NCBI RefSeq assembly: GCF_014637725.1
Contig: NZ_BMFC01000019.1
Span: 1-61,505, forward strand
DNA from: Marivita lacus
GTDB taxonomy: Bacteria; Pseudomonadota; Alphaproteobacteria; Rhodobacterales; Rhodobacteraceae
DNA length: 61,505 nucleotides
Reading direction: 5' to 3'
The notes beneath the pieces were generated by a model. The model did not search any database, was not told where the DNA came from, and was given only the letters and a program-made list of their open reading frames with translations. The position numbers and the translations under genes are program-made. Position 1 is the stretch's first letter. Each line of letters begins with the position of its first letter. Shown here in pieces: positions 24,513 to 32,748 of this stretch.

Positions 24513-25733
24513 ATGAATCACCTCAATGCAATCCCAAGCGATCCCGCCGTTCCGTTTCATGGCACGGGTCTGCCTCCGGGGCCGGTGATCCTCGATTGGC
24601 CGACCCGACCTGCGCGACGGGCGGGTCGGCATCTGGCGGTTGCGCTGTCCTTTGCCCTGTGCGTGCTGCTGCCCGTGCTGCTGAGCGCATGGTATCTCTG
24701 GGGGCGGGCTGCGGACCAATACGCCTCCGAAGCGGGCTTTGCCGTGCGCCGCGAAGAGACCGGTGCCGCGGTGGAGCTTCTGGGCGGGTTGACCGGTCTG
24801 TCCGGGGTCAGTTCGCGCGATACCGATATTCTTTACGAATACCTGTCCTCGCGTCGCCTTGTGGCAGAGCTGGACGCGGAACTGGATCTGTCCGGGCTTT
24901 GGGCAAAACCGGGCACGGGTCTGTTTCGCGGCGAAACAGACCCTGTTTTCGCCTTTCACGCCGAGGGATCGCCGGAGGCGTTGCACCGCTACTGGTCCCG
25001 CCGCGTCGAGGTGGCCTATGACAGCCGTGCCGGGTTGATCGGGCTGCGGGTGACCGCCTTTGACCCCGTCGATGCGCAAGCCATCACGCGCGGGATCGTG
25101 GCGCGGGCCACCGCGCTGATCAACGAGTTGAGCGATGTGGCTCGCGACGATGCGATCCGCGATGCCGCCGGGACGCTCGAGGCGGCAGAGACCCGGTTGC
25201 GCCTTGCGCGGGCCGAGGTGACGGCGTTTCGCAACGCGCATCAGCTGGTCGATCCGGCAGCGGATGTTCAGGCGCGGGCGGGGCTCCTGGGAAATCTGCA
25301 GGGCCAATTGGCCGAAGCGCTGATCGCGCTCGATCTCTTGCGTGACGCCACCCGTGCGGATGATCCGAGGCTGGAACAGGGCGCGCGCCGGGTTGCGGTG
25401 ATCGAGGACCGGATCGCCGCCGAACGCGCCAAGCTGGGGCTGGAGGGCGAGGACGAGGCCTTTGCCAGCGTGGTGGGGCAGTTCGAGGCGCTGATGGCGG
25501 ATCGGGATTTCGCCGAACGGGCCTATATCGCCGCGCGCACCGCCTATGATCTGGCGCAGGCCGAGGCGCAGCGGCAGAGCCGGTACCTTGCCGCGTGGCA
25601 GCAACCGACCCTGCCCCGGAGCGCCGAATACCCAAGGCGCTGGCGCTGGCTGGCCGGGATCGCGGGATTCGCGCTTTTGGTCTGGGGGCTGACGGTGCTG
25701 TCGGTCTACGCGGCGCTGGACCGGCGCGGATGA
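24513..25733 (+). CDS. kpsE: Capsule export inner-membrane/periplasmic protein (KpsE-like)
   Basis: A 406-residue polysaccharide co-polymerase-type protein. It has an N-terminal membrane segment at about 35-56 (LAVALSFALCVLLPVLLSAWY) and a long periplasmic part with coiled-coil stretches (about 205-360). A C-terminal membrane segment at about 378-402 follows. In ABC-dependent capsule systems it links the inner-membrane transporter with the outer-membrane porin. The next gene, kpsT, overlaps by 4 nt. The gene contains a 27-bp perfect palindrome (24917-24943). AGGAAG stands upstream of the ATG. Confidence 0.88.
   Translation: MNHLNAIPSDPAVPFHGTGLPPGPVILDWPTRPARRAGRHLAVALSFALCVLLPVLLSAWYLWGRAADQYASEAGFAVRREETGAAVELLGGLTGLSGVSSRDTDILYEYLSSRRLVAELDAELDLSGLWAKPGTGLFRGETDPVFAFHAEGSPEALHRYWSRRVEVAYDSRAGLIGLRVTAFDPVDAQAITRGIVARATALINELSDVARDDAIRDAAGTLEAAETRLRLARAEVTAFRNAHQLVDPAADVQARAGLLGNLQGQLAEALIALDLLRDATRADDPRLEQGARRVAVIEDRIAAERAKLGLEGEDEAFASVVGQFEALMADRDFAERAYIAARTAYDLAQAEAQRQSRYLAAWQQPTLPRSAEYPRRWRWLAGIAGFALLVWGLTVLSVYAALDRRG
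24917..24943. repeat. 27-bp perfect odd palindrome inside kpsE
   Basis: Left arm GGGTCTGTTTCGC and right arm GCGAAACAGACCC pair without mismatch around a central G at 24930. The central 15 bases are a member of the GTTTCGC-N-GCGAAAC family. In the kpsE frame it reads LFRGETD. Confidence 0.8.
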
Positions 25734-26446
25734 TCGTGCTGGAGGATGTCTGGAAGCGCTTTCCGTCCGGGCCGCTGGTGGCGCAGGGGATTACGGCGGT
25801 GTTTCCCGCAGGTCGGGCGACGGCGCTGTTGGGCCGGAATGGTGCCGGCAAATCCTCGCTTCTGGCGATGATCGCGGGCACGCTGCGCCCCGATGCGGGG
25901 CAAGTGGTGCGGCACGGCAGGGTGTCCTGGCCCGTGGGCTTTGCGGGTGCGTTTCATCCCGACCTGACGGGCGCGCAGAACACGCGCTTCGTGGCGCGGG
26001 TCTACGGCGTGGACAGCCGGGGCCTGCTGGGATTCGTGCGCGACGTGTCGGGGCTGGGGGATGCGATGCGCCAGCCGGTGCGGCGCTATTCATCGGGCAT
26101 GCGCGCGCGGCTGGGATTCGCGATCTCCATGGGCATTCCCTTCGACATGTACCTGGTGGACGAGGTCACGGCGGTGGGCGATGCCGCGTTTCGCCGCGAA
26201 ACATCGGCGCTGCTCAAGGCGCGGCTGGGGCAGGCGGGGGCCATCGTGGTCAGCCATGCGCCTGCGCAGCTGCGCGGGCTCTGTACGGCGGGGGCCGTGC
26301 TCGAGGCCGGTCGGCTGCGGATGTTCGACGATCTGGAGGAGGCGATCGCGGTGTACCAGGGGGGTGGCGTGCTGCGTGCGAGCACGCATCCTACGCCGTC
26401 AGCCAGAGGGCAAGCCGGTCGCGGCGCCAGTGCCGGTGGGCGCTGA
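25730..26446 (+). CDS. kpsT: Capsule export ATPase (KpsT)
   Basis: ATP-binding subunit for the exporter, 238 residues. It has Walker A GRNGAGKS at 35-42, the signature RYSSGMRARLGFA and Walker B MYLVDEVTAVGD, with VVSHAPAQL as the switch region. ATG overlaps the kpsE stop (ATGA). The last 56 bases overlap the 3' end of the opposite-strand glycosyltransferase, and the tail after residue 220 (STHPTPSARGQ onward) is low complexity. A parS-like palindrome (26188-26202) lies in the gene. A second KpsT homologue begins at 61010. Confidence 0.92.
   Translation: MIVLEDVWKRFPSGPLVAQGITAVFPAGRATALLGRNGAGKSSLLAMIAGTLRPDAGQVVRHGRVSWPVGFAGAFHPDLTGAQNTRFVARVYGVDSRGLLGFVRDVSGLGDAMRQPVRRYSSGMRARLGFAISMGIPFDMYLVDEVTAVGDAAFRRETSALLKARLGQAGAIVVSHAPAQLRGLCTAGAVLEAGRLRMFDDLEEAIAVYQGGGVLRASTHPTPSARGQAGRGASAGGR
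26188..26202. repeat. parS-like palindrome in kpsT
   Basis: GTTTCGCCGCGAAAC is a perfect odd palindrome. In the kpsT frame it reads FRRET, parallel to FRGET in kpsE and FRDET in parB. Confidence 0.5.
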
Positions 26447-27284
26447 GCTGCCGCAGGCGGGGACCGGGGGCAAGCGACAGCGCGTGGCGCAGGATGTCTT
26501 GATTGGCGGGGGTCAGCAGGGTCATATGTGGCTCTAACACGGCCATATTCGTGCAGGCCCAGCGTCGATAGGTGCCATCCCGCAGCCGGTTCAGCCGCCA
26601 CAGCGCGGCGTGTAGACCTGTCCTCGGACCCAGGTGATTGCCTGCATGGGCGCGGTAGAGCAGGCCGGGGCGCGCATCCTGCAAAAACGTTGCGCCCGCG
26701 CCGGTCAGCAACAGGGTGATCCACCAGTCCCAGAAGGGCACATCGACCACTCCGGCCCGGCGAGCAAGGGCCACGGCGGCGGCATCGAGGATCAGCCCGC
26801 TGCCCGGCATCCGGCATTCCACCAGCGCGTTGCGAAACCCTGCCGGGGCTTGCCCCCGCCAGCGCATCGGGCGCGGGGCGCGACCTTCGCGCAGCAGCAT
26901 CCGGTGGGCGCAATAGACCTGTCCTGCAGGGGGGGCGGGGTCCTGTGCCAGCGCGCTCAGGCCGCGCGCCAGGTGATGCGGCAGCCAGAGATCGTCCTGA
27001 TCGGCAAAGGCCACCGGGCCGGGGGGCAGATCGGGATGGCAGAGCAGGCCGAGGTAATTCGCACTCATGCCGGTCTGTGGCCCGCGCAACAGGATCACCG
27101 GGTTGGGCCGATCCGTCGCAAAGGCGCGGATCAGGGACAGCGTGTCGTCGGTGGAGCCGTCATCGCTGATCCAGAGCGACCAGTGCGGATGGTCCTGCGC
27201 GGCAAGGCTGGCCAGTTGCTGGCGCAGGAACGCAGCGCCGTTGCTTGTGCCCATGAGCACGGTGATATGGGGCAGGGGGGCCAT
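26391..27284 (-). CDS. GT2 family glycosyltransferase
   Basis: A 297-residue GT-A enzyme: ITVLMGTSNGAAFLRQQLASL, ISDDGSTDDTL near residues 38-48, and the DxD-like ADQDDLWLPHHLARG near residues 94-108. These are the features of rhamnosyl- or galactosyl-type GT2 transferases. No membrane segment. It ends inside the 3' end of kpsT on the other strand and converges on it. The donor may be dTDP-rhamnose from the rml operon, but that is inference. Confidence 0.85.
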   Translation of the reverse strand: MAPLPHITVLMGTSNGAAFLRQQLASLAAQDHPHWSLWISDDGSTDDTLSLIRAFATDRPNPVILLRGPQTGMSANYLGLLCHPDLPPGPVAFADQDDLWLPHHLARGLSALAQDPAPPAGQVYCAHRMLLREGRAPRPMRWRGQAPAGFRNALVECRMPGSGLILDAAAVALARRAGVVDVPFWDWWITLLLTGAGATFLQDARPGLLYRAHAGNHLGPRTGLHAALWRLNRLRDGTYRRWACTNMAVLEPHMTLLTPANQDILRHALSLAPGPRLRQLSAHRHWRRDRLALWLTA

Positions 27285-27479
27285 GCCGCAAGGATGGCGC
27301 AGGGCGATGAGAAATGCAACCTTAAGTTGTTATGGAGCGGACGCAGTGGCGTGGTTCTGCCAGCCCCGTTCGGCGTGCCCACCGGGACAGCTTGAGGCAA
27401 TGCCCCAACCGCAGTAGGGTTGCCTCCGGGCCCTACGGGGACGCCAGATGCCAGTTTCGACGACAAGGGTCCCCGCGCG

Positions 27480-28211
27480 ATGGAGTTTCCTCCGATCTAT
27501 ATCCTGAGCCTCGAGGGCGCGCAGCGCTTTGCGCCGCTGGCCGAGGCCCTGGAGGCGCGCGGGCTGGCCTATGAGGTGATCTGGGGCATCGACGGCCGGG
27601 CCCAGCTTCCGCAGGAGCATGAACACCGGGTCGACCGGGCCGGGGCCGAGGCGCGCATGGGGCGGCCGATGACCGATGGAGAGTTCGCCTGCGCGCTGTC
27701 GCATCGCAAGATCTATGAACGGATCGCTGCCGGGGCGGCTCCGTCTGCCATCGTGCTGGAGGATGACGCCGACCCGTCTCTGCCCTTCTTCGATCTGGGA
27801 CCGGCGCTGACCGATCCGCCCTGCGGGCTGCTGCTTTTTGACCACAAGAACACCTATGTGAAGGTGCGCGACCGGCTGATCCTGCCCGGTGGCGTGCGGG
27901 CCTACCGCGTGGCGCTGCCGCCGTTCCTGGCCACCGGCTACATGGTTTCGCGCGAGGTGGCGGCGCATCTGGCGTTCCGCAACGGCCCGGTGGTGCAGCC
28001 TTCGGACTGGCCCGATGCGATCCTGCAGTTCGACAGCTATGCCTGCGATCCGCGCGTGGTCACCCAGCGCGGGCGCAGCGTGGGCAATTCCAGCCTCGAG
28101 GCGGGGCGGCGCAAGCATCAGCACAAGCGGCGCAAGAGCCTGCGGCGGCTGCTCTACGCGTCCTACTGGCGGCGCTGGATGACCAAGCGGTTGGCGCGCA
28201 AGCTGGCGTGA
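27480..28211 (+). CDS. GT25 family glycosyltransferase
   Basis: A 243-residue protein of the LPS glycosyltransferase (GT25) type. It has YILSLEGAQRF, IDGR, GEFACALSHRKIYERI and the metal site AIVLEDDADPS. The C-terminal 40 residues are strongly basic (RRKHQHKRRKSLRR and following), which could hold the enzyme to the membrane surface. It stands alone between two minus-strand genes. The start at 27480 is chosen to match the family N-terminus; an upstream in-frame codon at 27420 gives an unlikely extension. Confidence 0.82.
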   Translation: MEFPPIYILSLEGAQRFAPLAEALEARGLAYEVIWGIDGRAQLPQEHEHRVDRAGAEARMGRPMTDGEFACALSHRKIYERIAAGAAPSAIVLEDDADPSLPFFDLGPALTDPPCGLLLFDHKNTYVKVRDRLILPGGVRAYRVALPPFLATGYMVSREVAAHLAFRNGPVVQPSDWPDAILQFDSYACDPRVVTQRGRSVGNSSLEAGRRKHQHKRRKSLRRLLYASYWRRWMTKRLARKLA

Positions 28212-28218
28212 GGGGGGT

Positions 28219-28240
28219 GCCGGGCAGACGCCCGGCCTAC
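28219..28240. repeat. REP-like hairpin between convergent genes
   Basis: GCCGGGC-AGAC-GCCCGGC (28219-28236) is followed by CTAC, the same unit as at 15349-15407. It lies between two convergent glycosyltransferase genes and may serve as a terminator. Confidence 0.6.
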
Positions 28241-28256
28241 CACGCCTGTGATAAGT

Positions 28257-30548
28257 TCATTCGGCGGCGGCAAGCCGGACGGGATCGCTTTCAAAGCGCA
28301 GACTGTGCAGCAGCAGGCCCAGCGGGCGCGGATCGGCCGAGGCACCCAGATCGCGTGGGCTGTGGCAGGCAGGCAGGCTGAGGTCGATGCGCAGCGGACC
28401 GCTGAAGCGCGGCAGGGGCAGATCCCAGTCCAGTCCCGGATCGCCCCCCCTGGTGCGGGTGTCGGACCAGGTGGCGCAGCGTCCGGTGCGTTCTTCGGTG
28501 GCGGTGACGGTCAGGGTCTGGGTCTCGTAGGCCAGGGCGGCTTCGAGCAGGGCGGCAGTGCCCGCGAGCCGGGTCACCGGGTGATCGGGGTCGGGCAGGG
28601 CACGGATGCTGGCCTCGGGGCGCGCGGTCCAGATGCCGGTGTCCTCGGGCGGGTGAAAGCCGTCGAGGCGCAGCGCGTGCTGGTCGGGCTCGCGGGCGAC
28701 GCGGATCAGGTCGGTCTCGGCGCCGAGCGCGGGCAGCGGGGTGAGCGCGCCCCTGTCGGGGTCCTGCAGCAGCAGGCGGATGGCGGTCATGTCGGCGCGG
28801 TCGAGCAGCGGATCGCCGCGCCCGTCGAGATAGGCAACCAGCGTGGGGCCGGTGCCGTTGCGACAGGCCAGTTCGGCGAGCCGCGCCTGTCCCTCGGGGC
28901 CGGTGCGCTGCCCCAGCGCCTGCAGCCCCATCGGCAGGGCGATCCCCGGTGGCAGTCCAAGGATCACCGTCCAGAGCGCCGGGTCACGGATTGGCAGGGC
29001 GAGATCCGACAGGTGGTGTCCAATGTCCGTCGGGCTGCCACAGGCCCGGGCCAGCACTTGCCGCAGGAGGCCGAGCCGTTCGGTGGCCCTGAGCGCGCCG
29101 CCCTGCATCAGCGCCCGGCCCAGTGTCGCGGGGTCAGGTACTGCCGCATTGAGCAGGTTCAGAGACACATATTGTCCCACGTCACGGTCCGGGCAGGACC
29201 ACAGACCGGGAGGCAGCAGCCCGCGCCCGGCCATCAGCCCCGACATCACGCCCCGCACCTGCGCATAGCTGGCGTGCCAGGTGCTGTCCTGTGGGTCGGG
29301 GTGGGTGTCGCGGCTGCGCGCCAGGGCTGCGCGGCGGGCCATGCGGGTCTGCCCGGCATAGAGAAACCGGGCCAGCCCGTCGGCATAGGCGGTGGCGTCA
29401 CGCGGCCCCATGAAGCGCGCCGCGGCCAGACCACGCCGTGCGACATCGCGCGGATCATGGGCGATGGCGTGCAGCGTGTCGGCCAGCGCCCTGGCGCCGC
29501 CGCCTTCGGGCAGGTGCCAGCCGCAGGTGCCCGGCATCTCTGCGAAACATCCCGAGTTCTGCACGATCGCAGGCCTGCCGCTGGAGAGCTGTTCGGCCAG
29601 CGACAGCGACGCGCCTTCCGTGTTGGGGTGGCGCAGGTTGAGAAAGAGATCCGCCTCCTGCATCACGGCGGTGAACCCCGCCGCATCCGGGTCGGGCAGG
29701 AGGCGGATGGTCTCGTGGAGGGTCTGGGCCCCGATCCGTGTGTCGAGCATCTGCAGGTAGGTGGCGTCGCTTGCATGGCCCGCGATGGTGACGCGGTAGC
29801 GCTGTGCCAGATCGGGATTGGCCGCCAGCGCGTCGATCAGGATCTCGAGCCCCTTGGTGGGGCCGATATGGCCGGTGGCGGCCAGCCGCAGACGGGTGCC
29901 GGGGCCGGGGGTGCGGTCTGGCGGATCGACCGGCACATCGGGGCGCGGCATGAAGAGCGTCGTGCTGCTGCCGGGATAGGCCTGCCCGAGGGCGCGGGCG
30001 GCGAAGTCGGAATGGGTGACCACGCCGGTCGCCAGCCGCGCCAGCACATCCGACAGCGGCACCTGCGCGGCCCAGCTGCTTTCCCAGGGCACGTAGGACA
30101 CCGCCGGGCTGGCGCGCAGCACACCGCTGGCGGCGAGATAGTCGAACCCCGAGGCCCCTGCGACCGCATGGATCAGCGACCCGAAACCCGGGGCGGGGGC
30201 CGTGCCGTCATGATGCAGCCCCGCCAGCATGTGCTGGTAGACATGGTCATGCAGCACCACCGGGCCGGGATGGGCCATCAGCGCGCGCAGGATCATGCCG
30301 TGATGGGTGTCGTTGTTGCCCAGGTGGTAGAGCATCAGGTCGAACATCACCGGCAGATCCGACTCTATGAGCGCATCCGACAGCGGCAGGGTGGGGCAGG
30401 GCATCTGCACGCGATCGTCCTCGGGGCAGGGCGGGTGCAGGACCGTCACCTCGATCCCCTTGCGGCGGGTGAGCGCGCGCAGCACCGATTGCGCGTAAGA
30501 CCCCACGCCGGTGCGCGACGAGATCGGGCAGACCCAGGCCAGGCGCAT
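28257..30548 (-). CDS. Large GT4-type glycosyltransferase
   Basis: A 763-residue protein. The first 400 residues form a GT4 GT-B fold: RLAWVCPISSRTGVGSYAQSVL at the N-terminus, ATGHIGPTKGLEILIDAL in the middle and the donor site LRHPNTEGASLSLAEQLSSGRPAIV. The last 350 residues show no family I can name and may bind acceptor or a partner. The ATG overlaps the stop of the preceding gene by one base (TGATG), so the two are translated together. Probably acts in polymer assembly. Confidence 0.8.
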   Translation of the reverse strand: MRLAWVCPISSRTGVGSYAQSVLRALTRRKGIEVTVLHPPCPEDDRVQMPCPTLPLSDALIESDLPVMFDLMLYHLGNNDTHHGMILRALMAHPGPVVLHDHVYQHMLAGLHHDGTAPAPGFGSLIHAVAGASGFDYLAASGVLRASPAVSYVPWESSWAAQVPLSDVLARLATGVVTHSDFAARALGQAYPGSSTTLFMPRPDVPVDPPDRTPGPGTRLRLAATGHIGPTKGLEILIDALAANPDLAQRYRVTIAGHASDATYLQMLDTRIGAQTLHETIRLLPDPDAAGFTAVMQEADLFLNLRHPNTEGASLSLAEQLSSGRPAIVQNSGCFAEMPGTCGWHLPEGGGARALADTLHAIAHDPRDVARRGLAAARFMGPRDATAYADGLARFLYAGQTRMARRAALARSRDTHPDPQDSTWHASYAQVRGVMSGLMAGRGLLPPGLWSCPDRDVGQYVSLNLLNAAVPDPATLGRALMQGGALRATERLGLLRQVLARACGSPTDIGHHLSDLALPIRDPALWTVILGLPPGIALPMGLQALGQRTGPEGQARLAELACRNGTGPTLVAYLDGRGDPLLDRADMTAIRLLLQDPDRGALTPLPALGAETDLIRVAREPDQHALRLDGFHPPEDTGIWTARPEASIRALPDPDHPVTRLAGTAALLEAALAYETQTLTVTATEERTGRCATWSDTRTRGGDPGLDWDLPLPRFSGPLRIDLSLPACHSPRDLGASADPRPLGLLLHSLRFESDPVRLAAAE

Positions 30549-31525
30549 CAGGCGGCCTCTGCCCGGGGCAGGGGCGCGTCGAGCACCGCGTCGAAGCGGC
30601 GGAACGCCTCGGCCCGTGCGCCTGCGTTCAGCGCCGCAAAGCGGGCCAGTTCGGGGTTGCCGGCGGTGCCGCTGGCGCGGATCGCGGCGATCCGGTCGAG
30701 CAGGGCACGGGCGCGGGCATCAAGCTCGGACAGGCTGGGGGCAAGATCGCCGTAGGAGCGCGCGGCACAGAGCGCCCGCAGCGCCTTGCCTGCGCCGTGC
30801 CCCGGTGCGGGCAGGACCAGCGTATAGGCCCCCGAGACCAGGCTGTCGGTGGGTGAGAGACCCGCCACCGGGCGGTCGGGACCAAAGCCCAGATGCAGGT
30901 GCAGATCGGCGGCCAGCGCAGCGCCTGTGGTGTCGGGATCGCTGTCATGGCTGACGCTGTGCAGCGGCAGGTCCAGCGCGTGCAGCCTGCGGCGCAGTAC
31001 CACTGCCTGACCGGGGGGCGCGCCATGATCGAGGATCAGGATACGGGCGCGCGCGTCGGATGTGGTGGCGGGTTGGGGGGCATCGACCGGGACGCCATCG
31101 GCCAGCGCAAGTGCGATCCAGGGCGCGAACCCCACCGATCCTGCCACATCGGACCGGTCGGTGAGGATGGCGCGGGCATAGCCTTGCAGGACAAGCGGCA
31201 GGGTGCCTGCCGCCTCCCATGCGCCGGGGCCGCCAAACGTCTCTAACTCTGCCGAAAGCGGCTGTGTCAGCAACAGCGTTGCGGGGCTGTGGCGCAGCGC
31301 GTCGGGCAGGCCGAGGCCCAGCGAGGCGACATGGGGCGCGTGTGGTGTGGGCGGAAGGGCGGCAAGGGTTGCGGTTTCCGCCACGGCCTGCGGGCCGGTC
31401 TGGCGGGGAACGGGGGGCAGAAGCGTATCGCCGCGCCGGTGCAGGTGGGCGCGCAGGGTCCGGTCCAGCAATCGCCCCCGCAGGCTGAGGTTCTGGCTGT
31501 CTTGGGTGGGCAGGTGGATCAGCAT
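30548..31525 (-). CDS. Uncharacterised protein coupled to GT4 gene
   Basis: A 325-residue protein from the ATG at 31525; an ATG at 31555 would add ten residues. I recognise no domain with confidence. There is no signal peptide or membrane segment. Alpha/beta-type segments such as ARILILDHGAPPG and YTLVLPAPGHGAGKALRAL suggest a nucleotide-sugar or Rossmann-like fold. It may be a partner or degenerate relative of the glycosyltransferase it is coupled to. A near-consensus CtrA-type site lies 46 bp upstream. Confidence 0.6.
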   Translation of the reverse strand: MLIHLPTQDSQNLSLRGRLLDRTLRAHLHRRGDTLLPPVPRQTGPQAVAETATLAALPPTPHAPHVASLGLGLPDALRHSPATLLLTQPLSAELETFGGPGAWEAAGTLPLVLQGYARAILTDRSDVAGSVGFAPWIALALADGVPVDAPQPATTSDARARILILDHGAPPGQAVVLRRRLHALDLPLHSVSHDSDPDTTGAALAADLHLHLGFGPDRPVAGLSPTDSLVSGAYTLVLPAPGHGAGKALRALCAARSYGDLAPSLSELDARARALLDRIAAIRASGTAGNPELARFAALNAGARAEAFRRFDAVLDAPLPRAEAA

Positions 31526-31570
31526 GGGGGCGTTCCGGGCTGGGGATGTCCCCATCAGTCTTGCGCCACC

Positions 31571-31589
31571 ATGGTTAACGAAGGGTTAC
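31571..31589. promoter_or_regulatory. CtrA-like site
   Basis: Read on the minus strand this is GTAACCCTTCGTTAACCAT, that is TAA-N7-TTAACCAT. One half is perfect and the other has G for T. It lies upstream of the minus-strand pair 31525-28257. Confidence 0.35.
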
Positions 31590-31601
31590 GAAAGCCGGGT
31601 T

Positions 31602-31626
31602 TGCGTCTTTGGAAAGAGAAGACGCA
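31602..31626 (-). terminator. Stem-loop after sulfotransferase gene
   Basis: TGCGTCTT (31602-31609) pairs with AAGACGCA (31619-31626), directly after the sulfotransferase stop at 31632 on the minus strand. There is no long T-run; it may be a weak terminator or attenuator. Confidence 0.45.
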
Positions 31627-31631
31627 TAGGT

Positions 31632-32600
31632 TCACCCCGGCCAGACCGGCAGGCGTTTGGCATAGGGCAGGAACGCCTTGCCGGTCTCCTGCGCCACTTG
31701 GGCGATCAGCGCCACATCGGTTTGCAGCGTGTCGAGGTTGGGGCAGGGCTGGCCGGTGACACGTTCGGGCACCGGGCCAAGGTCGAGGCCACGGGCGGCA
31801 AGGGCGGTGCGGTCGGCGGCGAAGAGCCTTGCCACCAGACGGGCAGTGTCGGGTCCGGTTTCGAACCGTCCGCGAAAGCTGTCCTGCAACTCGGCATAGG
31901 CGCCGAATTCGTCCGGGATCGGATGGGCATGGGCCTCGTCATAGCTCATCACGTGGTTCAGCATGCGCTTGAAGAAGAGCAGGTTGCCCGAGATCGTCAG
32001 GTTGCTGTCGGCGTCGGGCAGGGTGATGCCGTCGATCCCCCCCATCTGCCCGAGGACATCGGCGCGGATGTCGCCGCCGGGAAAGGCGTCGCGGCGGAAG
32101 GGGCGCAGGGTGATGGTGCCCGTCCCGTAAACCGCCTCCCAGCGCTTCAGGAAGCCCTCGAAGGGCTGCGGGAAGAGGCGGATGTAATCGTCGAAGCTTG
32201 CGGTCAGGTTCCGCTCCTGCACCGCCTGCGCGTACCAGCTTGCCAGATAGGACAGGTGTTCGCGCAGATAGAGCAGAATGCGGGTCTGTTCCGGCGGAAA
32301 GAGCGTGGCTGCGGCCTCGGGGGGCACGTTGCGGAAGAAGAGTTCCGACGAGATCACGTAAGCCTTGGAGGGATCGGCGGTGGCCTGCGCGAAGGCGTCC
32401 CGCCAGCCCGGAGCCAGCCCGCGCGTCGGATGCCCCGCCAGCGCATAGGCGAGCGGGTGATGGGCGCAATGGCTCAGGTGGAAGTGCGGATAGGCCCAGC
32501 CCGCGCGGGCCAGCGCAGGGGCGTTCGTGGCCAGCATGCGCTGGACCGAGGAGGTGCCGGTCTTGTTGGCGCCGATATGCAGCAGGAACCGAGGGGTCAT
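31632..32600 (-). CDS. Sulfotransferase family protein
   Basis: A 322-residue protein. The N-terminus MTPRFLLHIGANKTGTSSVQ has the PAPS 5'-phosphosulfate loop (GANKTGTSS, about 10-18). ILLYLREHLSYLASWYAQ fits the 3'-phosphate binding Arg/Ser region. It is a second sulfotransferase, unrelated in sequence to that at 8478-9308, which suggests the polymer is sulfated at more than one position. Start chosen at 32600 because the motif begins there; the extension to 32636 has no support. Confidence 0.8.
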   Translation of the reverse strand: MTPRFLLHIGANKTGTSSVQRMLATNAPALARAGWAYPHFHLSHCAHHPLAYALAGHPTRGLAPGWRDAFAQATADPSKAYVISSELFFRNVPPEAAATLFPPEQTRILLYLREHLSYLASWYAQAVQERNLTASFDDYIRLFPQPFEGFLKRWEAVYGTGTITLRPFRRDAFPGGDIRADVLGQMGGIDGITLPDADSNLTISGNLLFFKRMLNHVMSYDEAHAHPIPDEFGAYAELQDSFRGRFETGPDTARLVARLFAADRTALAARGLDLGPVPERVTGQPCPNLDTLQTDVALIAQVAQETGKAFLPYAKRLPVWPG

Positions 32601-32748
32601 GCCGGGCAGGATAGCGGCCTGTGCGGCGCCGCGCATCTCGCCGGATCGGGGGATAACGTGCGCTCACGTTTCCGTCAGGCGTGTGTCACATCAGCATCTG
32701 GTTGGGTGAGCCCCCCGTAGCCCTGTCATAATCACAGGGAGCGCTACC

